DNA of 64,000 nt from Bactrocera neohumeralis (Eukaryota; Arthropoda; Insecta; Diptera; Tephritidae). The position numbers were made by a program, and so were the translations under genes. The notes under the pieces were generated by a model. It was not told where the DNA came from and searched no databases. It saw only the letters and a list, made by a program, of their open reading frames with translations. Shown one piece after another: positions 39,064 to 52,100 of this stretch; positions within the stretch are counted from its first letter, which is position 1, and each line of letters begins with the position of its first letter. Location: the NCBI RefSeq assembly GCF_024586455.1, contig NC_065919.1, forward strand, positions 12,812,368-12,876,367, in the 5' to 3' direction.

Positions 39064-40539
39064 TTATTTATATCTCTTTAATACTCCATGTGCAACGGGT
39101 CTTATTGCTGGTCTAACTGGAGCTTCGCGGAAACGTTTCATTTGAGTTCCGTATATAGAGGCAGTTGGTGGACGTTTATATGGCAAAGTTGTTGGCACAA
39201 TTTTTGCTAAAATATTCATTAATTAATTTTTTATAAGTTATCTATTATATTATCGAAATTTTACATTGAAATGTTTCGTATAATTTATTAAAAAGTTATG
39301 TTAGTTTATTTTTTATATTATTTATTTTCTTTTATTAAAAGTTCTTGGATTTAAATTTATTGGAGATTCTAATCAACTAATTATATATATTACTAATAAA
39401 GTTTTGACTGCAATCACGATAATAATAAATAATAAACTGATATCTTACCTCGGGTATATTCGTAAGCCGGAACGATTGTACGTTTAGGAATACGAGTTTC
39501 ATAATACTCCTCTTCTGATTCCTCCTCTCTGTGAAAGTATTCAAATTATACATTAATTCTGTTCAGATAGATATTTTACAAAACAAAATTAAAATCTCTT
39601 TAAAATATTGTTTATACTTACTTAGATGGATCAATCTGATATGCATATTGTTTTACAAAATTCAAATACTTGGATGGACCACTTGATACTATTTTGTTTT
39701 CATATATTGATCTGAAATTAACCAAATTAAATATAGTATTATTACATTATATACCTAAGTTCGGTTACTTAGAAAACTGCTTTGCGGTTTTGGGATCGAT
39801 TTCCATAAGTTCACGAAGTTGTTCTTGCGCAACGTCGTCATTTTTGTCAGGAACTAGATATTTTCGTATTTCAGCAAGAGCGTATGCCACACGAGCGTAA
39901 GCTTCTGCGGGTGTTGCGACGGTGCTTATCTCAACAAATAAATCTTTGTTTAAATGAGAGTGTCGTGGATCGCCCGAATTACGCATTTCTTCTTCCTTAG
40001 CTCGATCGCGTATGGAATTCCGTCCCTTGATGACAATGCGACACTGAGTCTCTTCTTGCAAACGACGAAGTGAATTGCCTTTAGGGCCTAATATTTTTCC
40101 AGTAAAGTTGAACTAGTGAATTTAATGAATTTACATAAATGATGTACACAAACTATTTTTTATATTTGAACTATACCTTTGGGTATTGTTTAATTGGGAC
40201 AAATACTTTTTGAACCAATTTGATAGGCTTTTGTTTGTAAACATCAGCATAATATTCTCTGCCAGGAATTCGGCCTGTAGTGCACACTCTTTCAATAGCT
40301 ACGCGAAGACAATGTTTCAATTTAATGTTCCGAAACTATTTACGAAAATTTTATAAAAATGCATTGGAATACAACTAACCTTCCTCTATAAGCAACGCAC
40401 ACAATGGAAACTCATTGCTCAGTCTATCACGTTCCTCATTTAATTCATCCAAAAATTTTTGGGCAAAATTATTTATCCTTGGTCCATCGATCTCACCATC
40501 TTTTGTAACTTGGCTGACCTCATCTGAATGTTCCGACAT
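39064..40539 (-). CDS. STAR-family KH RNA-binding protein A (Sam68/KHDRBS, Kep1/qkr58E-like)
   Basis: An RNA-binding protein of the Signal Transduction and Activation of RNA family, likely a nuclear splicing regulator. Six exons in coding order: 40380-40539, 40177-40298, 39769-40112, 39622-39711, 39449-39528 and 39064-39206. The total is 939 nt and 312 residues. The QUA1 dimerisation helices are at about 26-53 (NNFAQKFLDELNEERDRL). The extended KH domain begins near 80, with GKILGPKG at 99-106 as the RNA-binding loop. The family signature GREYYADVYKQKPIKLVQKVF precedes it. The C-terminus is Tyr-, Pro- and Arg-rich and ends in KRYK, matching the Sam68/KHDRBS tail. It is an inverted duplicate of STAR gene B. 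The fly family has several members (Kep1, qkr58E-1 to -3), so the exact orthologue is open. Confidence 0.9.
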
Positions 40540-41070
40540 TTTTCTAAATTAACACAATTTAAATTCAATTGAATGCTTAAAAACAAAATGAATTTATTGC
40601 TCCACTATGATTAAAATTGCTGTCAAATCTAAATTTTTGGAATTAAAATGGCGGATACGTTCCAAAAACAAAAGACAAGTGCTAACAATTCGTAAAACAA
40701 CAACAGAGAACGTAAAATATTTTACGTTAAAAACGTTCTCGTTATGATGAACGTTCTCTGGCATTACTATTCAAAACAATATAAATTTTTCGATAAACAC
40801 AAATTGATTTCCTTTAATTATAATAAAATTTTATAAAAAAAATAGTAAAATTCTTCTCTATTGACTTAATCCTAATTTCCAGTAGATTTTATTTAACAGA
40901 AACACTGTTAAAGTATGGAGAAGTCTGGCAGCATACCCAAATTGCCTCATTCTGGTTACACTTGCACTACAAAAATATCCTTTCTAAAGGTACGTAGACA
41001 ATTTTTCTCTAATATAATTTTGTATTGCAAAAAATTGTTTTTATAAAAGTTTTTAAGAAAAGAACAAGAC
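40540..41070. promoter_or_regulatory. Shared bidirectional promoter region of STAR genes A and B
   Basis: 531 bp separate the two start codons, so both promoters and 5' UTRs lie here. It contains a perfect 20-bp palindrome and flanking inverted repeats (listed separately). No TATA box is obvious. The minus-strand 5' UTR should lie immediately above 40540, and the plus-strand 5' UTR just before 41071. Confidence 0.6.
40705..40759. promoter_or_regulatory. Palindromic element in the STAR gene promoter
   Basis: AACGTAAAATATTTTACGTT at 40709-40728 is a perfect 20-bp palindrome. AGAGAACGT at 40705-40713 is repeated in inverse orientation as ACGTTCTCT at 40751-40759, and AACGTTCTC also occurs at 40732-40740. 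The repeated GAGAACGT unit within a shared promoter suggests a dimeric factor site, but no known factor is assigned. Confidence 0.5.
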
Positions 41071-42564
41071 ATGGCTGAACATGTACATGAGACTAATAAT
41101 GCACCAAAGGAAGAAGAAAATGAAACACCACGAATAAATAATTTTGCCCAAAAATTTCTAGCTGACTTGGATGAGGAACGTGAACGACTTGGTGCAGATT
41201 TTCCTTTGTGCGCTTTATTAATTGACGAAGGTAACTTCTTTGAAATCGTCTTGACATACAAGTATTGAAAATTATTTTTGAATATTTCAGCGTTTGAAAG
41301 GGTTTACTCTACAGGACGTATACCAGGTAGAGAATATTATGCAGATGTATACCAACAAAAACCCATAAAAGTCACACAGAAAGTTTTCGTTCCTGTCAAG
41401 CAATTTCCTAAGGTACATTTGTCATTAAAAATACGTGAAAATACTATTGATATTTTCTGTTTACCATATATTCTCATAGTTTAATTTCACCGGGAAAATT
41501 CTTGGACCCAAAGGTAATTCTTTAAGAAGATTACAAGAAGAAACTCAATGTAAAATTGTAATAAAAGGACGAAACTCAATACGAGATCGCACTAAGGAGG
41601 AAGAAATGCGCGAATCAGGAGATCCACGTTTCGCACATTTGAATCGAAGTTTATATGTGGAAATTAGTACAATAGCAGCACCGGCGGAATGCTACGCTCG
41701 TATTGCGTACGCCTTAGCTGAGATCCGCAAGTATCTTGTTCCAGATAAAAATGATGATGTGTCACATGAGCAACTCTTAGAATTAATGGAAATAGATCCT
41801 AAGTCGGCAAAACAGTATTCGAGGTAAAATTATTTCAAAATTAAAAAAAGTGGATATATTTATAACGCTTAAATCTCTTTTCAATTCTCAGATCTATCCT
41901 CGACAAAAAGATGATGACTGGTCCTAGCTCATCTAAATTTTATAATCTTGCCCGTCATGGGGATCAACAGGGAATGTATCAGTAAGTATTATCTATTAAA
42001 TTCGTTATCTCCAATTAATTAAAATTAAAAAAAAAATAGTAAACACAGCCGTAAGGGTTATATTATACATATTTGAAAATCATATAGTTTTTTTAATTTA
42101 CTACTTGTTACGATAAAAAATTAATTCGCAGAAATGAATCTGATGAGGAAGTTTACGAAACTAAAGTACATACTCGTTTAGTGACTCCCATCCATAATTA
42201 TGGGTATGTTAAGGGTAAGTACGTTTTCAGAAGCACTTTTTCCATAAATGATTTTGTTACTAACATTTTAATATCTTACCATGGCCACTACTTATATATT
42301 GCGCTATAAATTATCTTATAATGTTTAATATCTATATTTTATTACTTATGACTGTGACAAAACATATAAAATATATTATAATAATAAAAGCATTAATATT
42401 TATAAACGATACAAAATATAAAATAATTTAAAGTTATCCCATCAACAGCACCTTATAAACGTCCACCTACCGCCATATATGGAACTGAATTAAAACGTAC
42501 TCGCGACACAACTATAAAATCATATAAACCACCATCATTTGGAATAATTAAGAAATATAAATAA
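41071..42564 (+). CDS. STAR-family KH RNA-binding protein B (Sam68/KHDRBS, Kep1/qkr58E-like)
   Basis: Paralogue of STAR gene A on the opposite strand. Six exons (41071-41230, 41291-41412, 41480-41823, 41892-41981, 42132-42214, 42449-42564) give 915 nt and 304 residues. QUA1 is at about 24-53 (NNFAQKFLADLDEERERL), and the KH loop GKILGPKG at 99-106. Exons 1-4 have exactly the same lengths as in gene A (160, 122, 344, 90 nt), and protein similarity is very high through exon 3. Exon 4 onward diverges (MMTGPSSSKFYNLARHGDQQ here), which suggests different partners or regulation by the tails. The C-terminus keeps the PYKRPPTA..YGTE motif and ends in KKYK. The start ATG is preceded by CAAGAC, an acceptable context. 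AATAAA overlaps the stop codon, with another at 42941-42946. Confidence 0.9.
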
Positions 42565-42940
42565 AGTGTCTTAATAATATAATGTTTATAAAATGTGTTG
42601 CAAAACTCAAATTTCAAAACTATAACATGTAATATATATAATATATGCTTATGTTCGAAAAATAACTCAAAATACAAAAAAGAACATAATATATACTATT
42701 TGAAGTTAACTAACGTACATCTAACAGAACAAGGTAACATTATATCAATATAAACAATGTAAAATGAGGGAGATTATAATAGTTACACAATCTTTGAAAG
42801 AAAAAAATAAAATAATCAATTATTACCATGAAATAACATAACTTCGTAAAATTATCCTTAAAAAACTTAAATGTTTAATTTCGTTTTCTTTTACATGTTA
42901 TTGTAAGTATTAATCACTTGATTTTGTTACAGAAATTTCA

Positions 42941-42946
42941 AATAAA
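42941..42946 (+). terminator. Distal polyadenylation signal candidate, STAR gene B
   Basis: A canonical AATAAA lies 377 bases past the stop and is followed by T/GT-rich sequence (CAGTGTTTTATCTATTTTTGTC). It competes with the AATAAA that overlaps the stop codon. Confidence 0.4.
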
Positions 42947-43019
42947 ACTCATTTGAACGTAAAGACAGTGTTTTATCTATTTTTGTCTACACTTTGAATT
43001 AGAAACCCCCAAAGTCAAG

Positions 43020-44045
43020 GTTAAGATGCTGTGTAAATACCGATATAGTTTTCTATTAACATATACGTGAAGCTTTTAAGAATTTTGTATTTAAAATAAA
43101 AGAAGTAAGGAAGATCTAAGATTGGGTACAAGCGAACACCTGGAAGTTCGAAATTCTTTATATTAGGTATATGGGGGCTAAGGAAAGTATTGACCCAATT
43201 CAACATATTTGCAACATAGAGACATACTACTATCAGGAAAGGAAATTTCAAGTTTCAATTATATATTTCACATATTGACCGATATTTTCAGTAAAAAGAT
43301 CTAAGTATAGGTACTGGGATTCCCATATTCGGCACCTAGAGGCTTGTCCAAGTTGGGTTCGATTTGGACAATTGTTGGTCATAAGGTAAAATACTTCAAA
43401 GGCACTTTTTGTTCAAAACTTTATTTCGTTATATTAAGTGCTTCTTTATTTATGCCACCCATTGTCCGATTTCGAGCCCTCTCGTTCCATCTCGTGAGTA
43501 AAATTTATTGTATCTGGCGCGCTTTTAGTATTTTAAAATAAACCGTTATATGGGGAGTGGGCGGGGTTATCATCCAATTTTTTTTTTTAATTTGTCCACA
43601 GGTGCCTTATTCTACTGCGACACCCTGTGCCAATTTACAGTTCTGTATCTTAATTTAGTGTTTAGTTATGGCACTTTATAGGTTTTCGTTTAATGGCGTT
43701 TGGTAAGCGTGGCAGTAGTATATATTATCAATCATTATTATATATTGATCAATCAAGGTGATGAAAATTTAAAATCCGAGTGACTGTCTGTCTATCTATC
43801 CGTCTGCGCAAAAGATATTAAGATATCTTGATGAAACCTGGTACAAGTGGTTCTTGTTAAAAAAGTGAGGACAAGTTCGTAGATGAGATGTTATATATGA
43901 TATATATATACATATATATATATTATATATATATTTATTATTATATATATATATGTATATATTTTGAGGTTATACAAACAACCGTTAGGTGAACAAAACT
44001 ATTATACTCTGTAGCGACATGTTGCAAGAGTATAAAATATTCGAA
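43020..44045. repeat. Dispersed repeat-derived block (unclassified mobile element relic)
   Basis: This spacer has the style of repeats scattered through fly genomes. It includes CCGTTATATGGGGAGTGGGCG near 43540, a TGTCTGTCTATCTATCCGTC tract near 43785, the phrase GATATCTTGATGAAACCTGG near 43823, and at its right end CAACCGTTAGGTGAAC followed by TATACTCTGTAGC. An (AT)n microsatellite at 43895-43965 lies inside. No coding frame or terminal repeats were found, so the class is undetermined. Family resemblance is from general recollection of dipteran repeats. Confidence 0.5.
43895..43965. repeat. (TA)n microsatellite
   Basis: A run of about 70 bases is made almost only of TA and ATAT units, with a few TTATTA interruptions. 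It is nearly self-complementary. Confidence 0.8.
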
Positions 44046-44545
44046 ACTAGTACATTGAAAAAATTAATATTATTGCCACATCTTAGAAATTATAGACAAA
44101 GGATTTTGCGAATTTATAATTTTTAAATGAGCTAATCTTGTCAGCTAATTAGCAATTTAATAACATTAATACATTTTCAAATTAAAGGAATATGTATTGT
44201 ATATAACAAAAGGCTGGGATTTAGAAAAGAAAATAGCTTTAATTCAACATTGATGTCGGTGTAGGTACTCGCTTAAGATTGTTCAGCTGTCGAATTTTTT
44301 ATTATGTTCGCAAATGTGAAGGTTATTATGTTTTTTTCATTTAATATGCAAATATGCATATCATAATAAAAATGAAAAAAAGAACACTTGTCTAAACGCA
44401 GTCTAAAGGAAATCTATTACTGTTGTTGTGAATTGCTTTCGATAACAAAACTTATCAGTTATTACTTAGGTGAATAAACAAAACTATAAACTTTTCCCTA
44501 TAGTTTAAAAACGTTTATGATTAAAAGCATTGCAATAAAATAGTT
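44046..44545. other. Upstream region of Pbp95
   Basis: 500 bp of AT-rich sequence before the Pbp95 start codon. It should contain the promoter and 5' UTR. No core element is clear. Confidence 0.4.
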
Positions 44546-47500
44546 ATGATATCAATTAATGTTGAAAACTCTGCCTCTGAAGATGGTAGCGTTGAAGGTA
44601 AATTTAAAGTAATAATGTTGCAAAAATCGACAAATTCTCATGACAATTTCATATTATTTGTATATAGATTGGTCGGATTCCGAAATGGAGGAGGAATCCA
44701 GCGCCGACTATGCGGCATTCAGTGCCAGATACATGGGTGAGATAACAAACTTACTGGGTGTTCGCAGCCAAGTTAATTGTGAAAATGCATTAATATTGAA
44801 CCAGGAGATGCAGCAACGTCTGCAAGAAGTGCGAAAACGTTTGCAGGTCTTATTACAAGTTGTTCAACAGCGATACCTTTCAAACGAGCAACGACTGAAA
44901 ATGAATTTGTGCAAAAAAGAACGGGGATTTGGAATGCGCGGTGCCTACCTTAAAGGAGGCACTTTCTTTTTTAAAGGAAATATGTTTTTTAAAGACCTTA
45001 AATGTCGGAACTGTCCAAACAATCAAGATTACGAATATCGTAAGAATGTGGAAAACGAAATGTTCCCAATGGACTTTGAGTTATGTAGCCGTCATGTTTG
45101 GTCATTATTGGACAAAAAAGCTGTGGTCCAAGCAGTGAAAGAACAGGTAAGAATGTAAAATAAATAGTCCCTACACGATTGAAAAATAAAATACTTTTTT
45201 GAGTTCTAAGCATACAAGCGTGAACTTAGAGCAAAGAGTTTTTATTTTGAATAAAAATACCGGCTATCGGATTTAACTCATATCTATTTTGTACTTCATT
45301 GTTTTCTATATATGTATTTTGTTAAATACATTTTGAAAAGATTTTATCTATTTACAGGTAGTGGACTACTTAGCAGATCACCAAATTCGAGACAAAAGTA
45401 ATAAATCGAAAAAACTCACATTAGATATAAGAGTTCACACAGAGAAGTTGGCAAATCTTTTAACACAAGTAGATGAAAAATTCCAGGTTGATTGGGTACA
45501 AGTGTCTGCACATAACTTAAACTATCGACATTCACCGAGCAGTTGTAAGACAATGTGGCAAGTATACTTGCATCCATCGCTTAAACGTAGCGCTTGGTCT
45601 GAAGAAGAAAATAAACGACTCTTACATGTAGCGCAAATTCATAATTATCAAAATTGGGACAAAATCGCCAAATCAGTTTCGAAACGTTCTGATTATCAAT
45701 GCTTTATACAATATCAAACGGCCGTTTGTTTTATGGACACTCAACGTTGGGGTCGTTGGGATAAACGTGATGATATTAAGTTACTAAAATTAATAGAGAA
45801 AAAGTCCATAAACGGAGTAATCGATTGGAATGTAGTGGCGTCTTATTTTCCCCACAAACCGAAAAAATCATTACATCAACGTTATATATATTATTTGGAT
45901 CCAAAGATTAGTCATGGTAAAATTCGTAATATATTATGTTTTCACAATTTTACAATAATCTTTGCATGCTTTCAGAACCATTTTCCCCTGAAGAAGACCT
46001 CATATTGTTGGCAGCGGTTGAAGAATATGGAGAAAAATTTGCATTATTTCCACGTACACTTTTTCCAAATCGCTCTATAACACAGCTTCGTATGCGTTAC
46101 AGAAATACATTACAAACTCGTCATAAGCTAACACCCTGGTCTGTAGAGGATGATAAGAAACTTATGGAGTTTATAGCTGAGTATGGTACATCTGCTTGGC
46201 TTCGTTGTGCTGGAGCTCTTGGCAACCACAATCGTATTAGCTGTCGAACACGTTTCCTTACTATAAAGAAGTTTTTTGCCAAAAATCCAGAGGCTACACT
46301 TGAAGACATACCCAGAAAAAAGACATGTACAATGAAGAATAGCGTTATTACAACCCAAAATTGGGTCGAAAAAGTCGCAGAATTGCGAGAAAATCCCGAC
46401 ACTGTGCTTGTACCAACAAATCAGAAAATTAAGAAACTTAAAGAAAAGGTTGATAAGTTTGAAGAAGTGCTCAAAACTAAAGACCCTCCAAAATGCGAAG
46501 TGCAATCGTTGAGAAAAATTGGGAAAAAAGTACGGAAAATATCATATGTGGAACGTTTGCGTGCTGTTGAACAAATGCTCTATCATTTCTTTAAATATTC
46601 TTATAATTTTAGTTTAGGTGCTGATGTATGTATTAAACAACCAAATGAATTATTACGTTTTGTGGCAACATCACTCGATTTTAAGACGGACTCTCCACAG
46701 CCATATATTGCGAACAGTTCGCTATTACCGCATATTGAACGCCGTTGCGCATTTTATCTATATCCGAAAAACCAAATTGCAAACGAATCTGTATGTGAGC
46801 CCTTCAACTATACATTTCCACCAAGTTGGTCGACAGCAATGGCCTTCCGAGCACTATGCGTGCAATCGGCTCAGGTGCAATTAGAGGGATGTAAATCTGT
46901 AGATAACAGCTATGACCGCAAACCAAGTGAAAATGAGAAAAATATAGCGATACAGAAATTTCGTAAACGCATGCGTGCATTACTCTATCAAACAGCCCTA
47001 TTAAGTCGTTTACAACCAACTCGATTTACCGAACTAATGAGTATCAGCACACCGCCTGTAACATTAACAGAAATAACGCCTGCAGATTTCAGAGATGATA
47101 CCGCCACAAGTACAATTGCAACTTTAGCAAGTCAGCCGGCGTTGGATTTAACTTGCGTGAAAAACGAGTGTTCATCTGAATTTTTGGGTAATCCGGAACA
47201 CTTTTCGGAGGTATTGTACAAACGTACTTCACTGGATGAGGTTTCGAAAAGTGAGAAAAAACCACGACGAACGTCGAAACCGGTTGGTCGAAAAAGAAAG
47301 TTACAAACAACACCATCTGAAACCACAACAGGTAAAAATAGAACCAAAACTATTAATGATTAATTATTAATGTCGAATTAAATATTTACAGCAGTAATGG
47401 CTGTGGCCGAGAAAACTATGTTGTTAGACGTTGAATTTTCAGAGAGTGGTAATGCGTTTGCTTCTAAAGCAGCAAATATACAACCAGCTCTTTATGATAT

Positions 47501-47690
47501 TAAACAAGAGCATCAAACTTGTGCTGCAGCGGCATCTAACCAAGGTTTAAACTCGTGCATTATGACACGAAATGGCAAATTTTCAGAAAGACCGTCTTCA
47601 GAGCCGGCGGGGAAACGAATTCTAATTGATGCAAAACGTGATAAATCAGATTTCGTTGAGCCTAATATCAAAACTGAGCTGGAGCTATAG
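44546..47690 (+). CDS. Pbp95: SNAPc Myb-repeat subunit (Pbp95 / SNAPC4-SNAP190 homologue)
   Basis: The largest DNA-binding subunit of the snRNA activating protein complex, which binds the proximal sequence element of snRNA genes for Pol II and Pol III. Five exons (44546-44597, 44668-45146, 45358-45916, 45976-47331, 47392-47690) give 2745 nt and 914 residues. An acidic N-terminus and a Gln-rich coiled coil precede a conserved GFGMRGAYLKGGTFFFKGNMF block. Then come Myb-type half and full repeats at about 218-470; the Trp-anchored starts (SAWSEEENK, GRWDKRDD, EPFSPEED, TPWSVEDD) are all visible. The C-terminal third is basic and less conserved. The last exon has a tandem CAGCAG acceptor. Multiple Myb repeats in one chain plus the SNAPC4 N-terminal block make the assignment firm. 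The protein is shorter than human SNAPC4, as usual in flies. Confidence 0.88.
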
Positions 47691-49105
47691 CAATACATAA
47701 ATCACTAAGGACAAGGCGCATTTTCGGGTTTTGAACAGAATATTTGACTGAAGAAACTATGTTTTGATGAAATTTAAGATATATTCACAGATTAATATAA
47801 TATTTTGCGTCTGTATAAGTTCTCATATAAAAATAATGTAATATTTTATAAAAGTCATTAAAATTGGCGCTTGGATTGAGATGTTTAAGTTTACGAATTG
47901 CTTTATATTTAAAATTCTGCTAAAGATTCAAGAAGTTGTGTTTTGCATACAACAAATATAAAAATTGAGAAGATGACTGTGTGTGTTATTTCTGATAGTA
48001 TCGAAATTATTTTTTGTTCTTAATTAAAGACTAAGCTATTTGTATGGCTAACAAGGCCTCTCATACTACAAACTTTCTTAACAACCGATGGTAATTTTTA
48101 TTGGCTCATCTAATTTTAGCATCGAAGGTGTTCCAAAAAATAGCACAATAAGTAATAAATAATAAACGGTTTTAAACTTATTTGGGTCATCTTCAAATTA
48201 CGATCATATACAAGTTCTTAAAAATATAGAAACAATCAACCACTGATAAATCAGAACGGACATGTACAAGTACATATCTATTTGTAAAATACTAAAATTC
48301 CTACATTAAAAGTAATCGAACAATTAGTTATATATAGTTTATACTTTATTTAACTTTGTTATATGTTAATAATTGTTAAATATACACATACCATTCATTT
48401 TGAATTTACAACTCTTAACGATGTGGGTTGCTTAATATCAATTAAGTTCTTTCCTTTCCATTTTTTCACTTTTATACAATACTTTTACACTTCTTTTGTT
48501 TAATAGTAATATTATTATGACGCTTCACCAAGAAGACAAACAAAAAAAAAAATAAAAATAAACATAAATTAATAAAGTAGGATAGTACCTATTTTATATT
48601 GTATACTGCAGTATATGTATGTACGTATGTCTGAGTAAATGTATATTCGTACAAAAAAACTTGTGACGAGTTGTTTAGTGAAGTAGACGTTCAGGTGTTA
48701 GTTTGTATTTTAAAACTCGTAACATTTAATCGAATATACATTTGTAAAATTTAAATATTTTAACTGACTAATATTTAATAAATTACTAAGACAAATTAAT
48801 ACAAGATTTTCGCTCGATTTCCACCGAACAAACATATATGTAATGGGCTCTTTTAGCTCTTTTAAATTTATTATGTGCTAATTTATTGTGCTAATACAAA
48901 TGCCTATGCAATTAAATTTCGACATTCTTTAGCCAATCCCATATCCATGAGTCTGTTTAAATAAATTATATTTTCCAATATATGTATGTATGTATGTATG
49001 AAAAAATATGCACATACAGTAAAGATGTAAAGGTTAGTTGATTTCAAGGCTGTAACTGTAATAGCAGAACAACTTTCCCAAGAGTATATATATTGATTTA
49101 CTTTT
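47691..49105. other. Convergent 3' spacer of Pbp95 and Heatr5
   Basis: 1.4 kb of AT-rich sequence holding both 3' UTRs. There are several AATAAA and TTTATT motifs, a (TATG)n run near 48980-49000 and A-rich tracts near 48540-48570. No gene is seen. Confidence 0.55.
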
Positions 49106-52100
49106 TTACTGGAAATTGCTGAAATCAGTTTTCAATTTAATAGTTGGCTTTTGCGGCTTGGCAAGACCGCCGCGCATCTGCAATTCGTTTGCTTTGTTGG
49201 CAATGTTAATAGACTGCTGCTGACTGCGAATTGCAGCTTCAAGTTTCTGGCGTAGTTCCAATGTTTGACCCATTAAAGTTTTGAACTCCTGCGGGTATTT
49301 GGGACCGATCTTCATCAGCCATTGCAACGCTTGCTCGTGCAAGTGCCGTTGATATTTCGGCAATGTTCGCAGTTTTGCCGGCTCTGCCAAGTAGTTTATG
49401 AGTACAGGAACCAGTAGTGTTAACATTTGTATGCCTGTAAGATGCATTAATATATAAATTAAAAGCAGTTAAAATAAATCACATTCTGATTGTATTGTAG
49501 CATTTATGTACCATAATTGTGTAAAATAGAATGATGCGTAGAGGAAAAGTGCTGTGATCAAGAGAGATTATTTACTAATAGTTGGTTTTATTTTTATTAA
49601 AAGGAAAATAAATAATATTAAAAAAAAATAAAAGTTGGTTGTTGATCAACGTTAAATAAGTTTAAAGATCATGCGGGAGTGTCTTCAACTTGAACAAGAA
49701 CTATGTATATAGATCATTAAAAAAATACAGTTTGATTGGCAAACTAATTGATATAGACATATATACACGTTTTAGAAAACCACTCCTTTTATCAACAATT
49801 ACACATGCGTATATGTAAATATTACATTTTTTATTGATTTCGGAAACATAAAATGAACAGGAAATGAATCGAGGAATAGAGGGCATAAGTATTACTCAAG
49901 ATTTGAAATATATTGTTTTCAATATGTGCGAGATTCTAATAGATTAAAAACATTTGTAGTTTGCTTCTATGAGTTGTTTTGCTAAGCAGCAAGTATTCGG
50001 CATTTTCTTTTATTTATAAAAAAAAATAGTGTTTTTCGTTTTGCTTACTGTTTAAATTTTGGATAAACGTAATTGTTAAATCAATGACAATATACATATA
50101 AAATAAGCGTAAAGAAAAATTCAATGTCATATAATTATTTCACTTTGTTGAATTCACTTTGGTTTTTACAATCTATTTACATGCAAACTGTGAAATAAGT
50201 GTATGCAGAAAACATAAAAAAACTAATAATAATAAATATTAAAGAAATACTAAGTTGAGTGTCAGTGCTGAAGGAAATCGAGATAGAGATATAGATAGAA
50301 GAGTACATGGGTGTTTTTAGCGCGTATCCAATTTAGTTTTGATGGAGCGGTTGTCAACTAAATATCGATAGTGTAAAATGGCGAAAACAAGTAGACATGA
50401 TTTTATTGTATTTGTACGAATATGCGGACCTTAAGCCTTATAAGTAAACATACAAAGCGATTTGAGGTGTGTGTGTGCATTGTTTTATTGAGCTTTTGAT
50501 TAATGTATGGTAATTACCTTGCATCAAGTTTCCTATAGATTTTTAAACAAAAGTTACAACGGAATAACGGGATGTTTGTTTATATATATATTTTTTTTTC
50601 AATTTCAATGGGAAATGGTTGAGAAATTTTGTTTTGCGTTTTCGAAGGGATAAATAGAAAAAGAAAGACATTTTTTATTTAATACAATGATATTTTCATA
50701 AGACATATTGAGGGTGATAGTGACTAATTACGAATGTTTCGGAAAAATTATTTAAATTTTTTTGGAAAGTGGAAGGGTCAAAAAGAATTAAAAAAAACAA
50801 CAAACTCGGTGGCTTTGAACTAACAAGAAACTAAAATAACAAACTATTTGCTCAATCATGAGAAGTCTCATTCGAATTTTCAGTAATTGAGGCAAACTAA
50901 AACAATTACAAGTACAAATCAAAGAAAAAATGTCATAAAATGCATGCCAAGTCACTTACGATTCTGCGGTTCCGCCAATTCAATCAACGTTTCCACGGTC
51001 AATATACTTTCGAGCGTTATCTGCAGGTCCATGTCGGTGCGAGGCGTCTTCGCCGCATCCGCGTATAAGCCCTCAATTATGCGTGGAGCCAGTGCATGGA
51101 TGTAGGGTGTAGATATTTTAAGATCAGCTTTTGCGAAAATTGAACGTGTTGTTTGTAAGCACTTTAACTTGACAGATAAATGCTCAGACTGCATGCATTG
51201 TCGGAAGTGATTAATACATGGATATTGCAGTGATGGTGTGGACACCACCGAAGCGGGTGTGTGCAATATAAAGACAGCAATGGCCAATAACATGGTGACC
51301 TCATCCACCTTACGTTCTTCCTCATCACCAGCAGTTTTCGTCATATCTATAACAGTAGCTAATGCGCTTTGTAATATTGTCATCCATTCCGCAGAAATCA
51401 ACTCATGATTTGCCCAACGATCGGTGCATACCGATTTGAGAGTGTGCAACGCCGCTTGTACAGATCCCGTATTCGCTAGTATCGTTGTATCGATGGCTGA
51501 TTTATTGGCAATTTCTCGCATTATCGATGTGGTCATAAAGACAATGGTTGGCAAAATTGTGAGTGCACCTTTGGGTGAGCACAGCGCGGTTAGATCCTCG
51601 ACACATTGCAGGCCACTAGCCACAAGCATACCATTATCTTCTGCCAATACTGAGAAGAATGATTGTGATGTATTACTTTTGGCGGCTAACTCTTGTTTGA
51701 ATTGAATTGTGCTAAGTTTGCTGGCGACACTGGGATTCATTGAGGGTATTTGACGTACAAACACACATAAACAAACTTCCAGCACAGCATAGACGTGCGA
51801 TGTACCCGGCGTGATTTCTCCGGATTCTCCACCTTCGCCCAAATTTTCAATTTCTGTCTGCAGTTGCGCATTATCCGTGTTTTCATTGTTTTTATTTTGA
51901 GTAAGGTTCTGATCACGTTTCAACTGAAGATCATCCCTGGCCGCATGTATCGTTTGTTTTAGTATTTCCATGCAGAGTAGCTGGACCAGCAGTTCATCGC
52001 GCGTTAATATTTGCCGATGCAAAACATTACAGAGTTCAATCGTCAATGTTTTGTTCTTAATCAATTGTTTGCGTGCCCAATCAGAATCGAAAATCGTGTA

